NCBI RefSeq assembly: GCF_026626745.1
Contig: NZ_JAPNJW010000001.1
Span: 2,340,001-2,404,000, forward strand
Reading direction: 5' to 3'
From: Nannocystis sp. RBIL2
Lineage (GTDB): Bacteria; Myxococcota_A; Polyangia; Nannocystales; Nannocystaceae
DNA length: 64,000 bases
Shown: positions 61,979-64,000 of the stretch, piece by piece
How the letters are laid out: the number at the start of each line of letters is the position of its first letter
Numbering within the stretch: position 1 is the first letter of the stretch
Translations under genes and position numbers: made by a program
The notes under the pieces: model-generated
Told to the model about the DNA's origin: nothing
What the model saw: the letters and a program-made list of their open reading frames with translations, nothing else
Database searches by the model: none

Positions 61979-62006
61979 GAGACCGGCTCCAGAGCGGCGA
62001 TTCCAA
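61979..62006 (-). promoter_or_regulatory. ECF-like promoter motif, copy 3
   Basis: TTGGAA (62001-62006), 16-base spacer, GGTCTC (61979-61984), eight bases from ATG 61970 on the minus strand. Confidence 0.6.
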
Positions 62007-62013
62007 CCCTTTC

Positions 62014-62616
62014 TCACAACGCGACGTCGATCGCGAACACCCCGTAATCCGAGGTCGCCGTTCCGGTCACATGAATCGTCCCGGCCTTGCGGCGAATCGC
62101 CCCGTCGGGCGCCTCCTCGGTCTCGCCGGTGATGTCGAGGTCGAGCGCGACCATGCCCGCGAGCGCCCCCGTCATCGCGAACTCGCCGCTGAAGCTGCCC
62201 GTCACGGTCCCGGCCGGCAGGTCGCGCAGGCTGAGGTCGAGCAGCGCGGGCCCGCCGTCGTAGACGACGTCGAACATGTCCTCGACCGGCCCATCCGAGT
62301 AGTCGGTGAGGGTGACCTGCAGGTCCATCTCCTTGTTGTCGGACGCGCCCTGGTCGACCTTGCCGCCGACCACCATCGTCCCGGACAGCTCGCCGGCGGC
62401 CATCTGCTCGGGGATGTTGGCGTTCGAGGCGGCGTTGTAGCCGTCGAAGCCGAGGCCCAGCGCGCGGTCGACCGCGCGATCGAGCCCGAGGTAGGCCCGC
62501 CGCGCCGACTCCGGGTCGGCCACCCCGTCGTCGGGCGGGTTACAACTGGCGATCACGAGGGACAGCGAGGCGCACGCAGCGGCGCGCGCGAGGATCGACC
62601 TGGTGAGCGAGGACAT
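62014..62616 (-). CDS. Lipoprotein of unknown family
   Basis: A 200-residue lipoprotein (SLSLVIASC). The mature part is a beta-rich domain with Gly/Asp turns: ELSGTMVVGGKVDQGASDNKEMDLQVTLTDYSDG, DLSLRDLPAGTVTGSFSGEFAMTGALAGMVALDLDITG and RRKAGTIHVTGTATSDYGVFAIDVAL. The alternation suggests a beta-barrel or lipocalin-like sandwich, but no family was recognised. It is the most upstream member within the window of the motif-bearing lipoprotein run. The ATG directly abuts a GTCTGT/ACAGAC stem (62617-62636), leaving no room for a Shine-Dalgarno sequence. Confidence 0.65.
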   Translation of the reverse strand: MSSLTRSILARAAACASLSLVIASCNPPDDGVADPESARRAYLGLDRAVDRALGLGFDGYNAASNANIPEQMAAGELSGTMVVGGKVDQGASDNKEMDLQVTLTDYSDGPVEDMFDVVYDGGPALLDLSLRDLPAGTVTGSFSGEFAMTGALAGMVALDLDITGETEEAPDGAIRRKAGTIHVTGTATSDYGVFAIDVAL

Positions 62617-62636
62617 GTCTGTGAACTGTGACAGAC
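62617..62636 (-). promoter_or_regulatory. Hairpin abutting the start codon
   Basis: GTCTGT and ACAGAC are perfect arms around an eight-base loop immediately before ATG 62616. It overlaps the -10 of the ECF-like motif and could be an operator or a translation-control hairpin. Confidence 0.45.
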
Positions 62637-62655
62637 CCGCCCCCGGAGATTCCAA
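62628..62655 (-). promoter_or_regulatory. ECF-like promoter motif, copy 4
   Basis: TTGGAA (62650-62655), 16-base spacer, TGTCAC (62628-62633), eleven bases from ATG 62616. The -10 keeps the GTC core but differs in the first base. Confidence 0.5.
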
Positions 62656-62903
62656 GCGGATCCACCTGCGCCGCCGCCGCCGTCCCAGGGGTTGTGCCGC
62701 ATGCGCAGGGCCCTGCCGACGACCGACCCCGACCCAGGCTCAGCAGCAAGCAGAAGCCCGGCTACGGCGCGGGCGGCGATCGGCCCCGACCCGGTGGGCG
62801 TCCCCGCGCGGGCCGTGCGCCGGAGCAAGCCGCGAGCGGCCGGAGCCACCACCTGTCCGAAGGGACATCCCGACCGCGGCCGCGTTTTTTCTCGCCGACG
62901 CTC

Positions 62904-64000
62904 TCAGCCCGGCGGCATGAACCCGTCGCAGGCCTCGGCGATGCCCGAGATCGCCTCGTGGAAGAACATCTGATAGTTCTCGGCGCAGATCTGGCCGACG
63001 CTGCCGTAGGTGAACATCTCGGTGAATTCGGTCAAGCGCTCGCCGATCTCCGCCGCGTCCTTGCAGGCCGGGTTCTTCGGGCCGATGAGCGACAGCACCA
63101 CGATGTTGCTCTCGACCCCGCCTTTGAGGGCAGTGAGCGCGTTGAACCATTGTGGCGGGTCGCCGGCCGAGCCCTCCTCTTCCTCGTCGGTGATGATCAC
63201 CAGCACCAGCAGGGCGTCCTCTCGCACGAATTGCTCGTTACACGCGCCTGGTGCGCCCAGCTCGGGGCCCAGGGCCGCCAGCGCCGCGTCGATCGGCATC
63301 TCGTCGCCGCTGCCGTCGATCCCGACCTGGGCCGCGCAGGTGAAGCTCGTCGGCAGGTCGTCGGCCTCGGTCATGAAGCGCTGGCCGCTCTTGAACGGCC
63401 CGCACACCGCGTCGCTGGCCCCCTCCGCCCCGGTCGTCTGCGTCACCAGGGCCCCGAGAGTGTCGGCGCAGACCGGGTCGTTGTGCTCGTAATCGTCGGT
63501 CGAGACCACCCCGAGGTGCAGACTCTCCGCGTCCGCCAGCTCTTGCTGGATCTCGCTGACGAAGGTGGGGAAGCTGGCCACCAGATTGACCTGCTCCTGC
63601 TTCATGCTGCTCGAATTGTCGACCACGAACAGCAGATCGATCTTGACGCACGGCTTGTCCGCCTGCGACCCCGGGTCGACCGGGTCCGGCGAATCGCCGA
63701 GGTCGAACTTCGGCCCCGAATCGGACGGCGCCTCGCCGCCCGGCGGCGCCTCCTCTGTCTCGCCGGTGTCCCCGCCGGCGCCCGTGCTCGTGCCCTCCGA
63801 GGTCGTGGGGGTCGCCTCCTCCCCGGTCGACGACGACGACGACGACGACACTTCGGGTGAGGTCCCTGGCGACACCGTGGTCACCGCACCGAGCGACGCG
63901 CCCACCGACGCCGAATCCCGCCCCCCGTCGTCGCCGCAGCCTGTGCTGAAAAGACCCACGCACATCGGGACCGCCAGGACCGCGCGACGGATGAATTGCC
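62904..64000 (-). CDS. VWA-domain lipoprotein (5' end outside window)
   Basis: At least 353 residues. In-frame sequence continues beyond MCVGLF to the window edge (QFIRRAVLAVP), which looks like the rest of a signal peptide, so the true start lies past 64000. The lipobox is FSTGC. A Ser/Thr/Glu tether includes a run of seven Ser from GAC repeats (63829-63846). Then a von Willebrand factor A domain: DLLFVVDNSSSMKQEQVNLVASFPTFV with the MIDAS DxSxS motif as D-N-S-S-S, LGVVSTDDYE, and VLVIITDEEEEGS. VWA lipoproteins bind ligands through Mg2+ and are abundant in myxobacteria. Whether an ECF-like motif precedes it cannot be seen. Confidence 0.8.
   Translation of the reverse strand, partial: QFIRRAVLAVPMCVGLFSTGCGDDGGRDSASVGASLGAVTTVSPGTSPEVSSSSSSSTGEEATPTTSEGTSTGAGGDTGETEEAPPGGEAPSDSGPKFDLGDSPDPVDPGSQADKPCVKIDLLFVVDNSSSMKQEQVNLVASFPTFVSEIQQELADAESLHLGVVSTDDYEHNDPVCADTLGALVTQTTGAEGASDAVCGPFKSGQRFMTEADDLPTSFTCAAQVGIDGSGDEMPIDAALAALGPELGAPGACNEQFVREDALLVLVIITDEEEEGSAGDPPQWFNALTALKGGVESNIVVLSLIGPKNPACKDAAEIGERLTEFTEMFTYGSVGQICAENYQMFFHEAISGIAEACDGFMPPG

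Overview
This 64-kb window is GC-rich chromosomal DNA with strong third-position GC bias. The gene content points to a myxobacterium of the Nannocystis/Plesiocystis type (Myxococcota, Nannocystineae): about 18 of roughly 48 genes encode lipoproteins, many with Thr/Ser-rich tethers (TTTTST, GTETTT) and Cys-rich DNDGDG or CDCFGCC domains; one protein has a MYXO-CTERM-like tail; and there are several hybrid sensor kinases, an ECF sigma/FecR operon and many beta-propellers. This assignment is an inference from protein style. No rRNA, tRNA, CRISPR array, integrase or transposase was seen.

Layout. 1-4.5 kb: the end of a secreted amidase/GH75 fusion, then two overlapping histidine-kinase genes. 4.4-10 kb (minus): baeRF-like protein, MYXO-CTERM protein, dienelactone-type hydrolase, M19 dipeptidase, Pro-rich exported protein. 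10.6-16 kb: ArsR/SRPBCC operon with a duplicated operator, propeller lipoprotein, aldehyde dehydrogenase, MAPEG protein, and a frameshifted gene. 16.3-22.2 kb: ECF sigma, FecR/TPR protein, exported protein, two lipoproteins sharing a C-terminal domain (one an M23 peptidase). 22.3-32 kb: a TOS1-like lipoprotein, an unknown lipoprotein, LysR divergent from an APCDD1-like lipoprotein, a 39-bp tandem repeat, an esterase, a PAS-STAS protein. 32-39.4 kb: LanC-like protein, UdgX-type uracil-DNA glycosylase, DUF2243 operon, and a decayed DnaE-like gene whose polymerase core is deleted. 39.7-46.5 kb: a large propeller lipoprotein and a three-gene phosphorelay operon. 46.5-53 kb: a compact terpenoid-type locus (P450, HAD phosphatase, class II terpene cyclase) followed by an orphan efflux adaptor. 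53-64 kb: DUF899 pair, HTH/propeller pair, and a long minus-strand run of lipoprotein genes.

Most notable: (i) the P450/HAD/class II cyclase trio; (ii) an intergenic palindrome family NNNCATGTC-N6-GACATGNNN; (iii) a TTGGAA-N16-KGTC motif before four of the minus-strand lipoprotein genes, resembling an ECF-sigma promoter; (iv) TANNNT hexamers 6-7 nt before many start codons, suggesting leaderless transcripts; (v) the DnaE remnant.
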